A DNA stretch of 64,000 nucleotides, from the NCBI RefSeq assembly GCF_014205055.1, contig NZ_JACHMS010000001.1:8522501-8586500 (forward strand), written 5' to 3'. Each line of letters starts with the position of its first letter. Position 1 is the stretch's first letter. Positions 42,377-50,569 of the stretch are shown piece after piece. Origin of the DNA: Streptomyces luteogriseus. Lineage in GTDB: Bacteria; Actinomycetota; Actinomycetes; Streptomycetales; Streptomycetaceae. A program made the position numbers and the translations under genes. The notes under the pieces were generated by a model. The model ran no database searches, had not been told where the DNA came from, and saw nothing but the letters and a program-made list of their open reading frames with translations.

Positions 42377-42851
42377 AACACCCCATGATCAACGGCGGCC
42401 TCGGACGCCACCGAAGCCAGTAGTCGGGCCCCTCGACTCGGTAGCGAACATCGACACCGGCAACGAACCGCAGCTCACACACGAGCCGACGGGCGCCGTC
42501 CGGCGCCAAGCGGTGCGGCGCCAACAGCAGCTCCAGCTCGTCATAGCGGGCGTCGACCCCGCCGTGGCCCGGATGGCTCTCCTGTCCGACCTCGCCCGCC
42601 TCACGGCGCTCATACCACCTGGCGTAGATCGCCCACTGCTCGCGCTCCAACTCCGCCACCGCCTCGCTTGCGGGCCAGACCTGGTACTCATCGACTTCAT
42701 GGCTGTGGTCGAAGACGTGCATCTCGAAGTAGTGAGGCTTCCCGTCGATGTCAGCAAGGCCGGCCCACGGCCCGTCGTACCACTCCGACTCGGCGTACAC
42801 CCGCTCGAAGCCGTCCGCGATCAACTGCTCTTCGCCCCAGATCTCAGCCAC
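42360..42851 (-). CDS. passenger gene of the IS701-type element, hypothetical protein
   Basis: A 163-aa protein lying wholly inside the inverted repeats, with its start 37 bp from the right-hand repeat. It shows no transposase motif. It is rich in Trp, Glu and Tyr: GEEQLIADGFERVYAESEWY, DIDGKPHYFEMHVFDHSHEV, DEYQVWPASEAVAELEREQW. The end of the frame overlaps the transposase start by 17 bp. I recognise no family. Its position suggests either regulation of transposition or cargo of unknown use; transcription would have to start in or near the IS end. Confidence 0.7.
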   Translation of the reverse strand: MAEIWGEEQLIADGFERVYAESEWYDGPWAGLADIDGKPHYFEMHVFDHSHEVDEYQVWPASEAVAELEREQWAIYARWYERREAGEVGQESHPGHGGVDARYDELELLLAPHRLAPDGARRLVCELRFVAGVDVRYRVEGPDYWLRWRPRPPLIMGCCVDNQ

Positions 42852-43036
42852 GCAGGCAGGCTACCGGCGAGCAGTCTCCGTATCCATGATCACGATCTAC
42901 GGCTGGAGTACTAGCTGCCCTTGCCACACCGTGGAAAGACCGGGCTACCCCGTGGGAAGACCGGCTTCGGCAAGAACGACCAAGCCACCGCTATAAGACA
43001 TCGTTTCTTATGGCCCGATCGCGCGTTGAACCGGGC

Positions 43037-43435
43037 ATGACGATTCCTGTTGAGCGGTTGGTACCGGACGAGTTGTGGGCTCTGTTCCGGCGGGTGGTGC
43101 CGCCCGCCGAGGTGAAGCGTCCACAGGGCGGGGGTCGGCGTCGAAGCCGGTGACCGCGAGGCACTGGCCGCGATCATCTTCGTCGCGACCTCCGGCTGTA
43201 CGTGGCGGCAGCTCCCGCCGGTGTTCGGTCCGGCCTGGCAGACGGTGTACCGGAGGTTCGCACAGTGGAGTCGGGACCGGGTCGGGGCCCGGCTCTACCG
43301 CGTGGTCCTGGATGAACTCGGTGCTCGGAGTGAGCTGGACTGGTCGCGATGCGCGATCGATTCGGTCAGCATCCGCGCAGTAAAAGGGGGATGCTGACGG
43401 GACCGAATCCGACCGATCGTGGCAAGTCAGATGGG
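43037..43435 (+). pseudogene. truncated IS5-family transposase
   Basis: ATG 43037 opens IPVERLVPDELWALFRRVVP, then the frame shifts (near 43135) to REALAAIIFVATSGCTWRQL and YRRFAQWSRDRVGARLYRVV with the first catalytic Asp in RCAIDSVSIRA. A further shift at AAAAGGGGG (about 43382) leads to LTGPNPTDRGKS, where it stops being recognisable at about 43435. The C-terminal two thirds are missing. It is a fragment of a different IS5 subgroup from the 40135 element. Confidence 0.78.
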
Positions 43436-43441
43436 CGATCC

Positions 43442-44093
43442 CTAGCTCAGTTTCCAGGCAGTGAGCTGGAAGAGCCGGGCAGTGTGCATGTAGGGCGGCC
43501 GGGCGGTGGTGGCGAGTTCGAGGCGTTCGAGGGCTTCGTAGAAGTCCGGTTCGTGCTTGCGTACGTCGTCGGTGATGTAGTCGCAGAAGCTGCGGATCCC
43601 GTAGCGGGCGATGTCCCGGCATCCGGCCTCCCGCATGGTGCGGATGATCTCTTCAACTGTGTGGAGCGTCAACGCCGAGTTGAACATCTGCGTCCGCGCC
43701 TGATCGGTGTCGAGTGCGGCGAGTGCCGCTGCGGGGTCCATCTCCCGGACGGCGATGTTCAAGGGCGCCGAATGCCGGTTGATCGCCATGACGGAGGTCA
43801 GGCCCCCGGCCTTCAGCGGGGAGAGTGCCGAGGCGAGGGTGCCTGGGACCTCGTCCATGTATTGCAGGAGGTTGTGGCAGAGCACGACATCGAATTGCCC
43901 GTTGGCGAGGTCGCGGGGTAGATCGGTCGCGTCGGCCTCGACGCAGTTGATCAGCTCCGTCACGCCCCTTGCCACGGCTCGCTCGGTGGCCGCTGCGAGC
44001 ATGGCGGGTGCGTAGTCAACGATGGTGACATGGTGCCCGCGGGCCGCGAGGCGGATGGCGTCTCCGGTGTCGCCGCCGGCGAGGTCGCACCCA
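43442..44093 (-). pseudogene. N-terminally truncated SAM-dependent methyltransferase
   Basis: The minus-strand frame begins inside motif I: GDTGDAIRLAARGHHVTIVD followed by YAPAMLAAATERAV (a degenerate GCG/GTG loop, then the acidic Asp). It goes on through QFDVVLCHNLLQYMDEVPGT, LSPLKAGGLTSVMAINRH and a normal C-terminus ending RLFQLTAWKLS. A stop lies just upstream, and ~40 N-terminal residues are absent. A product could start from ATG 44002, but it would lack the SAM-binding loop. It sits between an IS5 fragment and the terpene gene and may once have been part of that cluster. Confidence 0.65.
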
Positions 44094-44365
44094 CTTCAAC
44101 TGGTCTGCCAGGCCGCCCGACTGTCGGCCGGAGCCAGGGCGGCGCGTCCAACGGCAGACCACCGCGAACGCGCCCCACGCAGAGCAGACAGCTCATGCGA
44201 TTAGGTGGTTTAGCGCAGGAAAAGACGCGTACTGCGGCAGTCTCCTGTTTCCTGGCGGCGAGGCGTGGAGGTGGTCACAACGGGGAGCGGGTACTGCGAC
44301 GTTCTGCTGCTGCGTGTCGGCTGTCCTAGCGCTCGGTGAACACCAACCAGTGTCAGGAGCACACA
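44094..44365. other. promoter region of the terpene synthase gene
   Basis: About 270 bases without a gene, between the truncated methyltransferase and the fusion gene. It should contain the promoter for the 44366 gene, but no confident -10/-35 pair was chosen. AGGAG at 44355-44359 is the ribosome site, with a 6-nt spacer to ATG 44366. Confidence 0.4.
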
Positions 44366-46432
44366 ATGCCACCTTCTGGGATTGACCCTGCTGCTTTTCC
44401 ATGTCTGGAGGCGGACTTGGACAGGGTCCGTGACGCTCTGGGACCGGTGCGTATCCAGGGCAGGCCCGAACTCGACGCGCTCACGCAGGAAGGGCCCGGT
44501 ACGTCCCGTGGCCTGGTCCGTCCCACCCTTGCTCTGCTCTCGTACTACGTTCTTACGGGTCCTTCGGTGCCGGCCGATGACCGGGCAGTGCTCGCCGCCG
44601 CAGCCGTCGAGATGCTGCACCTGGGCGCGCTCTACCACGATGACGTCGTGGACCACGCTCACGAGCGCCGGGGCCGCCCCAGCGCCAACGCGGTATGGGG
44701 TGACCACCTGGCCATCCTCGCCGGGGACTGCGTGATGCTCACCGGCCTGAGCATGCTGGCGCAGCTTGGTCAGCGCGAAGTCGTCGAGGGAACGATGGCG
44801 AACGAGCGGATGTGCGCCGGCATGGTGATGGAGGCGGCCGACCTGTATGCGGTCTCGCGCAGCGAGCAGGCCTATCTCGACGCGATTGGGGGCAAGACGG
44901 CGCATCTGTTCGCCCTGGCCTGTCGGCTGGGGGCGATGCAGGCAGATGGGGGCGGCGGCCGGCAGGAGAGCCGAGAGGAGGCGCTGGCCGGGTTCGGCTG
45001 GCAGTTCGGGTACGCCTATCAGTTACGCGATGACATTCTCGATCTGACGTCGACCGCTGAGGAGTTGGGTAAGCCCGTCAACACCGATCTGTCCGAGGGT
45101 GTCTACACCCTGCCTGTGATCCGTGCGGTTTCCCGCGACCGCGACCTTGGCCGTCTTTTGGGCAAGGAGATGACACAGGAGGAAGCCGCACGTGCCCGGG
45201 ACCTCGTTGTCGCCTCCGGGGCGGTGCAGGAGGCGCAGGCGGTGGCCGACGCGTACATGACCGAGGCCGCTGATCAGCTTTCCCACCTTACCGATCACTC
45301 TTATGCGCTCGATGGTCTGACGGCCTACGCTCGGGCCGTACTCGACCGGCCCACTGCTTCCCGTCCCGCGGTTATCCCCCACCAGGTCCGGCAGGCCCCT
45401 CAGCCCCAGAACAGCGCGCACGCTGAGCAGGTCACGAGGCGGCTGAAGGGCTGGCTCGTGGAGACCGGCATCGCCGCCACCCCAGCCGAGGCTGACCATC
45501 ACCGGCTGTCGGGCGCTCTGTCGATGATTGAGCGGATCATTCCTCGGGTGGCGGATGAGGCTGGCAACGCCGATGGCAATGACGATGACCTCTTCGAAAG
45601 GAAGCAGACCAGCGCAGCGTTGGGCATGCTGTTCGGTGTGTGGGACGACCTGTTCGAGGATCCGCAGCTGACGGACCCGCGCGCTGTTACCGCGCTGAGG
45701 GAAGGACTGGTGGCGACATTGCGCCAGTCCCCGGGCGAACCGTGGACGCACGGCGCGATCCCGACGTCCTGGGCGCAGTTGTGGCCGCGCCTGTGTAAAG
45801 GCAGGACAGTCCAGTGGCAGGAGGCATTGCTCGACAACATCGAGGAGTGGCTCCACGCCTGCGAGCGTGAGGCATGCCACCGCATCAGCGGCTACATCCC
45901 CTCACCAGCGGACTGGCTGCCGCTGCGGAGGTCGACTGGTGGCTTCGAGGTCGGCCTGGCGTGCTCGGAGATCGTGCAGGACCGGGAGATGCCGCCGGCG
46001 GTGCGCAGCCACCGCCTGGTCCGACGTCTTGAGGATCTCGGCTTCTTTGTCGTCTTCGCTGAGAACGACCTGGCGGGCGTGGACCAAGACGAGGCTGACC
46101 AGGTCCCCTACAACCTGGTCAGGGCGATCCGTCACGAGATGGGGTGCAGCCGCGCGGAAGCCATCGAGCGGGTGGAGCGCCAAGTGGCGGAGAAACGTGC
46201 CCAATTCAACGCGGTATACAAGTACGTGCCTGTGCTCTTCCGCACGTTGCCCGGCCTCTCCGGCCAGGGTGACCGGTATGCGGCGATCTACGATATGTTG
46301 AAACTGTTTTTCGATCTGCGGCAGGGCGAGTCCGAGAGGTACCAGCCGAAGACCACGGCCGTGGGACCGGACCTGGAGCGTCTGCGTCGTGAGATCAGCC
46401 GGCCTGCCGCCCCGGCCCCGTCCACGCGGTAG
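44366..46432 (+). CDS. bifunctional polyprenyl diphosphate synthase / class I terpene synthase fusion
   Basis: A 688-aa protein with two complete catalytic modules. Residues ~15-330 are an E-isoprenyl diphosphate synthase: first Asp-rich motif DDVVD (92-96), second DDILD (222-226), with GGKTAHLF and the KPVNTDLSEG tail. A ~30-residue Pro/Gln-rich linker follows. Residues ~355-688 are a bacterial class I terpene synthase: DDLFED (427-432), the pyrophosphate sensor RRSTGG (521-526), the NSE-like triad NDLAGVDQDE (567-576) and the C-terminal RY pair (658-659). It should make a prenyl diphosphate and cyclise it. The order is opposite to fungal chimeric synthases (cyclase first). Product and chain length are unknown; the linker length could permit channelling. 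Confidence 0.88.
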   Translation: MPPSGIDPAAFPCLEADLDRVRDALGPVRIQGRPELDALTQEGPGTSRGLVRPTLALLSYYVLTGPSVPADDRAVLAAAAVEMLHLGALYHDDVVDHAHERRGRPSANAVWGDHLAILAGDCVMLTGLSMLAQLGQREVVEGTMANERMCAGMVMEAADLYAVSRSEQAYLDAIGGKTAHLFALACRLGAMQADGGGGRQESREEALAGFGWQFGYAYQLRDDILDLTSTAEELGKPVNTDLSEGVYTLPVIRAVSRDRDLGRLLGKEMTQEEAARARDLVVASGAVQEAQAVADAYMTEAADQLSHLTDHSYALDGLTAYARAVLDRPTASRPAVIPHQVRQAPQPQNSAHAEQVTRRLKGWLVETGIAATPAEADHHRLSGALSMIERIIPRVADEAGNADGNDDDLFERKQTSAALGMLFGVWDDLFEDPQLTDPRAVTALREGLVATLRQSPGEPWTHGAIPTSWAQLWPRLCKGRTVQWQEALLDNIEEWLHACEREACHRISGYIPSPADWLPLRRSTGGFEVGLACSEIVQDREMPPAVRSHRLVRRLEDLGFFVVFAENDLAGVDQDEADQVPYNLVRAIRHEMGCSRAEAIERVERQVAEKRAQFNAVYKYVPVLFRTLPGLSGQGDRYAAIYDMLKLFFDLRQGESERYQPKTTAVGPDLERLRREISRPAAPAPSTR

Positions 46433-46451
46433 TCCCGGGGGCTAGAGAAAG

Positions 46452-46487
46452 ACGGTGTCCCTGTGCGGCTGTTTGTACAGGGACACC
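46452..46487. terminator. bidirectional 12-bp terminator hairpin
   Basis: CGGTGTCCCTGT and ACAGGGACACCG pair perfectly around a 12-base loop, exactly between the convergent terpene synthase gene (ends 46432) and ABC permease gene (ends 46492). It should terminate both units. Confidence 0.75.
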
Positions 46488-46491
46488 GCCC

Positions 46492-47319
46492 TCATCGATC
46501 CGCCGCCTTACCGAACGGCACCGGGTCGGCATCCGCCTGCCCGCCAATCCGCGCAGCGGCTGTCAGCGCGGACCGGGTCCGCCGATGGAAGGCAAGCAGG
46601 CCAATGAGCGCGCCGGCGGTGAACCAGGCCAGCTGGACGGCGAAGTCCACGGCGGGCACGCTGGTGGAGAAGCCTGCGGCTGTCGCAGCCTGCATGGCAC
46701 CGTATGAGGGCAGCCAGCGCACCATGCCGCTGTCCGCCCCGCCACTGGCCAGGGGATTCTGCAAGCCCAGGTCCACGACGCTGATCATCACAATGGCGAA
46801 CATGCCCTCCACCTCGCGGCGCAGGAGCGTGCCGAGGGCGACGCCCAGCGCGCCGTAGGTCATCGCCGTGCCAAACAGCGCCGCGCCGAGCAACACGGGC
46901 TGCCGAGGCGACCAGAAGCAGCAGATGACCGCAGTGGCGTACGAACAGACGGCCACCGACGCAATGACCAGGCAGGCGACCTTCGCCAGCCCCAGCGGAA
47001 CCCGGGGAAACCCGGCCATGGACAGACGGCGGTCGAATGCCCCATTGCTGAAGGTCGCCGCGAACATCATGAATCCGATGATCAGCGTGACCCCGTTCAG
47101 CGCCCCGGTGATCTGGGTGATCTTGTCACTGTCGGCGGTCAACACGTGACGGGTGCTGTGCAGCCGGAACTGCACCGGCTCCTTGGTGACAGCCCAGCCC
47201 GTCATGATGACCCACACAGGGAGGAACACCGCCACGAGCAGCATGGCGAACCGGTTCCTGGCGTGCTCCACCAGGCCATAACGTGTGGCGATCTTGAACA
47301 GCCGCACCTCTCGCCTCAC
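46492..47319 (-). CDS. ABC transporter permease
   Basis: A 275-aa integral membrane protein with about six hydrophobic segments, including MLLVAVFLPVWVIMTGWAV, GVTLIIGFMMFAA, VACLVIASVAVCSYATAVIC and AVQLAWFTAGALIGLLAF. No ABC ATPase motif is present, so it is the membrane part of an ABC-2-like exporter. GTG 47319 overlaps the stop of the ATPase gene (GTGA), and GGAGG lies 4 nt before it. Its location, convergent with the terpene gene, makes terpenoid export an idea worth testing but not shown by the sequence. Confidence 0.83.
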   Translation of the reverse strand: MRREVRLFKIATRYGLVEHARNRFAMLLVAVFLPVWVIMTGWAVTKEPVQFRLHSTRHVLTADSDKITQITGALNGVTLIIGFMMFAATFSNGAFDRRLSMAGFPRVPLGLAKVACLVIASVAVCSYATAVICCFWSPRQPVLLGAALFGTAMTYGALGVALGTLLRREVEGMFAIVMISVVDLGLQNPLASGGADSGMVRWLPSYGAMQAATAAGFSTSVPAVDFAVQLAWFTAGALIGLLAFHRRTRSALTAAARIGGQADADPVPFGKAADR

Positions 47320-47921
47320 CGCACCTCCTCCTGCCGTCCGTGCAGCACACCGTCCCGCAACCGCCACACCTGATCGAGCCGATCGGTGTCGTAGGCCAGA
47401 TGCGAGACGACGAGAACCGATCGGCCGGCCGCACGCAGGTCCCCGACCAGATCCCAAAAACGCAGGTACGTCTCCCAGTCGAACCCCTGGTACGGCTCAT
47501 CCAGCAGCAGCACCTGCGGGTCGTGCATCACCGCGAGCGTCAGATTCAGCTTCTGCCGCGTGCCGCCACTGAGCGTTCCCACCAGAGCCCCGGCGTACTG
47601 GGCGAAACCCAGGATCGCCATGACCTCCTCCGCCCGCCGCAGATCCGGAACGTCATAAGCCGCAGCGAAGAGCTCTAGATGCTGACGCACCGTGAACACA
47701 TCGTTCAGCACCACCTGCTGAGGGCAGTACCCGAACCGCCCACCGTGCCGGACCACGCCCTGCTCCGGCCGGAGCTCCCCCGAAAGGATCTTCAACAGCG
47801 TCGACTTGCCCGCCCCGTTCTCGCCGACAATGCCCACCACCGACCCCGCGGGCAGCGCGACATCGATACCGCGCAATACCCGCCGAACGCCGTAGGAATG
47901 ATGGACTCCCTCTGCCTCCAT
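47316..47921 (-). CDS. ABC transporter ATP-binding protein
   Basis: A 201-aa ATPase. Walker A is VGENGAGKSTLLKIL, the Q loop is in YCPQQVVLNDVFT, the signature is VGTLSGGTRQKLNLTL, and Walker B is VLLLDEPYQGFDW, with the switch His in VVSHLAYDTD. ATG 47921 is preceded by AGGGGG; the frame is open further upstream to 47996 without support. It is slightly short for the family, and the C-terminus is clipped near the D loop/His strand. It is coupled to the permease gene by a 4-bp overlap. Confidence 0.88.
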   Translation of the reverse strand: MEAEGVHHSYGVRRVLRGIDVALPAGSVVGIVGENGAGKSTLLKILSGELRPEQGVVRHGGRFGYCPQQVVLNDVFTVRQHLELFAAAYDVPDLRRAEEVMAILGFAQYAGALVGTLSGGTRQKLNLTLAVMHDPQVLLLDEPYQGFDWETYLRFWDLVGDLRAAGRSVLVVSHLAYDTDRLDQVWRLRDGVLHGRQEEVR

Positions 47922-48687
47922 CAACGCCCCCTCTCCCTCACCCCCGAGGCAGGCCATATGGATGCCCCACAACTGCCAACGAACCAAGGGCCGCATGGAA
48001 ACGCCACAGCACAGGCGAGCCAGGACAAGCCGTCACGGACGGAGAAGGGCAGGATGCATCCAGCCGGGAGGAACTAGCCCCCGCGATGTGTCACCACTGC
48101 CGGGTTCTGAGCTGAATGGTCGAAGGAGCATCCATTCGAGCGGCGCCTGGCAGCGCGGGCGGGAACGCGCCAGAAACCCGCGCACACCACGGCGGCAGAT
48201 GGGGAAACACGCTACGCGTCCTACCGACCCTCACACCGCGGTGAGTGCCAAACCTGCGAAGTGCCCATAAGCCGACCGTGCGCGCGGTGGTCCGCAGAGC
48301 CGCCCGCAACGCCCGCACTGCCCCGCCCCGCCGATCCGCCAGCGGATTGACCAGTCCAACGCCGGAGCTGTTCACCGCGTCACGGCCAGCGCGCGGGCGT
48401 TCACATTCTGCGTCCTGGTCCTGATGGTGCTCGAACAAGGCGGGGCCCGGCCACGGCGCGCAGCTGTGCTCACCCGCGCCCAGTTCGGGGCTGCTTCAAC
48501 GGCCATGCCGGGTCTGCTCGATGCCGCGGTGTGTGGGCGGGGGTGTGTAGGTCACTCGGCAGGTGAGGGGTTGGGGACACAGCCTCTCGGGTTTTCGCTG
48601 GCCCGTGAGGGCATAACTAGCGAAGCCCTCCAGCTTGCAGGTGATCTTTGCGTCGCAGGGGGAAGTCTTGCGGCTCCGGTGAAAGGG
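47922..48687. other. intergenic region without recognisable gene
   Basis: About 765 bases between the ABC ATPase gene and the ANTAR remnant. A minus-strand frame at 48091-48438 and a plus-strand frame from 48424 are open but show no motif or ribosome site. The later part probably includes the degraded 5' end of the ANTAR gene. No strong hairpin was noted. Confidence 0.4.
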
Positions 48688-48958
48688 CAGGCGCCCCAGT
48701 TGCGCCAGGCGGTCGATTCGCACGCGAAGGTCGATCAGGCCATCGGCGTCCTGGTCGCGGTGCACCGCATTGAGCCGGCGGCTGGGGTCGAGATGTTGCG
48801 GGAGGTTTCCCAGCACACGAACGTGCGGCTGCGCCCGGTCGCCGGGGATGGTGATCGACTGGGCGCTGGGGGAGTTCCTGCCGCCGTCGGTGGGCCGGGA
48901 GCTGGAGGCGGCCCTGCGACGGCGCGTCGGTGCGGGCGACGACTTGGATCAGCCGGGG
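48688..48958 (+). pseudogene. second ANTAR-domain gene, frameshifted
   Basis: The plus strand reads QLRQAVDSHAKVDQAIGVLV, AVHRIEPAAGVEMLREVSQH and TNVRLRPVA. It then shifts frame near 48845 into GMVIDWALGEFLPPSVGREL with EAALRRRVGAGD. The two pieces rejoin to a full ANTAR domain like the one at 36430-36740. One base is extra or missing in the RPVA/GMVID junction. It lacks a credible N-terminus. Confidence 0.65.
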
Positions 48959-48964
48959 AAGCGG

Positions 48965-49110
48965 TCAGGCGGTCAGGGCCTGTTGGACGGTGGGGTGGCA
49001 GGGGATGAGGGTGTCGACGCCGGTCACCTGCAGCACGCGCCGGACAGCCTGCCGGGCGCCGACGACCCTGGCCGGCACCGCCTCGCCCTCACCCAGCAGC
49101 GCCTCATGGA
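48965..49110 (-). pseudogene. C-terminal remnant of a second STAS-domain gene
   Basis: The minus strand ends VGARQAVRRVLQVTGVDTLI then PCHPTVQQALTA and stop, matching the tail of the intact STAS protein at 38493 (GAQTSVLRVFQLVGLDQVIG then CHPTVEQALTA). The DSSG phosphorylation motif and the N-terminus are absent. With the adjacent ANTAR remnant it mirrors the gene set at 36.4-38.9 kb. Confidence 0.6.
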
Positions 49111-49265
49111 CCATAGGCGACAGCAGTACTGGCGTGAACGCGACAGCTGCGCATCCGCCGGTCCGGGCTCGTCCCAAACCGACGGGGCCCGAGCCTCTCT
49201 CACCGCCCCTCCCGGTGCGCCCGTTTGAGGTGAGGTATCGAAGGACCTACCAGGCCCCTCTACTC

Positions 49266-49595
49266 ATGACGCGATCATTACTTCGCACCCTGGAGTGTCC
49301 AGGGCCAGAGCGCGCGGATCTTCCGGACGGGTGGGGCCGGGACGTTGAGATGATCCGCCAGGTTCTGCGGCGGGCCGGATGTACGGAGTTCAGCGGCACC
49401 GAAGACGGCTTCGTCGTCGATCACGGCCCAAACGAGGAACGGCTCCGCGTGGTGTGCACGATCGAGCGTGGGACGGCGGTGCAGCGGGAGCTGCGGCGAT
49501 ACCGCCAGGCGCTCACCCAGGCGGGCATGCAGGTCGGGCGGCTCTCCAAGGACCGCAACACCTTGCTCGTGTCGACGCCAGACACCACGGCGTAG
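49266..49595 (+). CDS. small hypothetical protein
   Basis: A 109-aa protein from ATG 49266; a start at ATG 49349 is also possible. The conserved-looking part is EMIRQVLRRAGCTEFSGTED, FVVDHGPNEERLRVVCTIER, VQRELRRYRQALTQAGMQVG and KDRNTLLVSTP, giving a compact alpha/beta protein with no membrane segment. I do not recognise a named family. It is followed, convergently, by a methyltransferase gene. Confidence 0.55.
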   Translation: MTRSLLRTLECPGPERADLPDGWGRDVEMIRQVLRRAGCTEFSGTEDGFVVDHGPNEERLRVVCTIERGTAVQRELRRYRQALTQAGMQVGRLSKDRNTLLVSTPDTTA

Positions 49596-49675
49596 GCGGC
49601 ACCTGCCGGACCGGTAGAGGCTCGAACTAATCGCGTCGTGTCTGTGATCGCCCGTAGCCGGTGGGGTCGTAGCCT

Positions 49676-50446
49676 CTATCTGGGCTGTTCGCGGATCACG
49701 GCGAAGAGCGCCCGGTCTGTTGGACGCCCGGTGGCGTCGAAGGCACGGTGCCGGCCGAGATGCTTGACGCGGCCACCTGAGCAGTTCGCCAGCAGGTACT
49801 CGCCGAGCCAGACGTCTGGTGTCGGCGCCATCGCGGGAAGACCGAACTCTTGGGGCATCTCGTCCTCGCCACTGTCGAAGAACATCACTTTTCCGGTCCG
49901 TGTCCATACCTCCCGCAACAGTGCTGTGGCGATTTCTAGGCCCTGTCCGCGCACCAGGTGATGCCACAGCGACAGAACGAGCGTGCAATCGGTTGCCGGC
50001 AGCAGGTTGACCGTGTCTGGCCGCAGCTCGAGCTCCATGACCGCGACGTTGGTCAGCCGGTTCCGCCGCACTGCGGTGGTCATGGTGCGCACGTACTTGG
50101 GCTCGGATTCGAGGGCGATTGCCGCTACCCTCCGGCGGGCGAGCTGGATCGGGAAATAGCCGACGTTCGCACCGACATCCAGCGCCGTTTTCACGCTCAG
50201 CTCTTCGATAACCGGCTCCATCGCCGCCCATCGCGACGCACTGCCGACCGCCCGCTTCGCCTTTCGCACCGGCAGCCCCGGCACCGGCTGGTAGACGCCG
50301 TCCGGCAGCGAATCCAGCCTCAGCCGGATCGAATCGATCGCGTCATCGACCACCAGGCGAACACGGTGCAGCACCCGCCCCGCCGGGATCCGCTGATGCA
50401 CACGCACCACCCGCGTGGACGTCTGAACCCCGTACTTCCGACTCAC
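49676..50446 (-). CDS. class I SAM-dependent methyltransferase
   Basis: A 256-aa protein from GTG 50446 with GAGG 6 nt upstream. Motif I is TALDVGANVGYFPIQLARRR (about residues 87-106), then the acidic residue in AIALESEPKYVRTM. CTLVLSLWHHLVRGQG and VMFFDSGEDEMPQEFG mark later strands. A long N-terminal extension (VRLVVDDAIDSIRLRLDSLP) precedes the fold. The overall form recalls FkbM-like or carbohydrate-linked methyltransferases, but no firm subfamily is apparent. No partner genes are adjacent. Confidence 0.8.
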   Translation of the reverse strand: MSRKYGVQTSTRVVRVHQRIPAGRVLHRVRLVVDDAIDSIRLRLDSLPDGVYQPVPGLPVRKAKRAVGSASRWAAMEPVIEELSVKTALDVGANVGYFPIQLARRRVAAIALESEPKYVRTMTTAVRRNRLTNVAVMELELRPDTVNLLPATDCTLVLSLWHHLVRGQGLEIATALLREVWTRTGKVMFFDSGEDEMPQEFGLPAMAPTPDVWLGEYLLANCSGGRVKHLGRHRAFDATGRPTDRALFAVIREQPR

Positions 50447-50569
50447 GAGCCACCTCGATCACATATAGGCGCGGGCCCCCGCAGCCACTATCGACCACAA
50501 CAGCCGACAAACCGGGCCATGACAGCCCGCATCAGCGCCCCCGGTCGCGGCCGCCTGCCCGGATGGGTG

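Larger units (their letters stand above)
41031..42914 (-). mobile_element. IS701-family element with perfect inverted repeats, CTAG target repeats and a passenger gene
   Basis: CTAG at 41031-41034 and at 42911-42914 flank perfect 23-bp inverted repeats beginning TACTCCAGCCGTAGATCGTG (41035-41057 and its complement 42888-42910). CTAG fits the YTAR target duplication typical of the IS701 family. Inside are a transposase gene (41059-42376) and, upstream of it on the same strand, a 163-aa passenger gene (42360-42851). The ends are pristine, which implies recent insertion, although the transposase carries two frameshifts. Confidence 0.88.

Noticed and set aside
44366..46432. The fusion gene being two separate genes read through by mistake
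   Set aside because: There is no stop, ribosome site or start codon with a spacer between the two domains, and codon bias is constant across the linker.
48091..48438. A 115-codon minus-strand frame as a gene
   Set aside because: It has no ribosome site, no recognisable motif and Arg/Ala-rich shadow-like composition.
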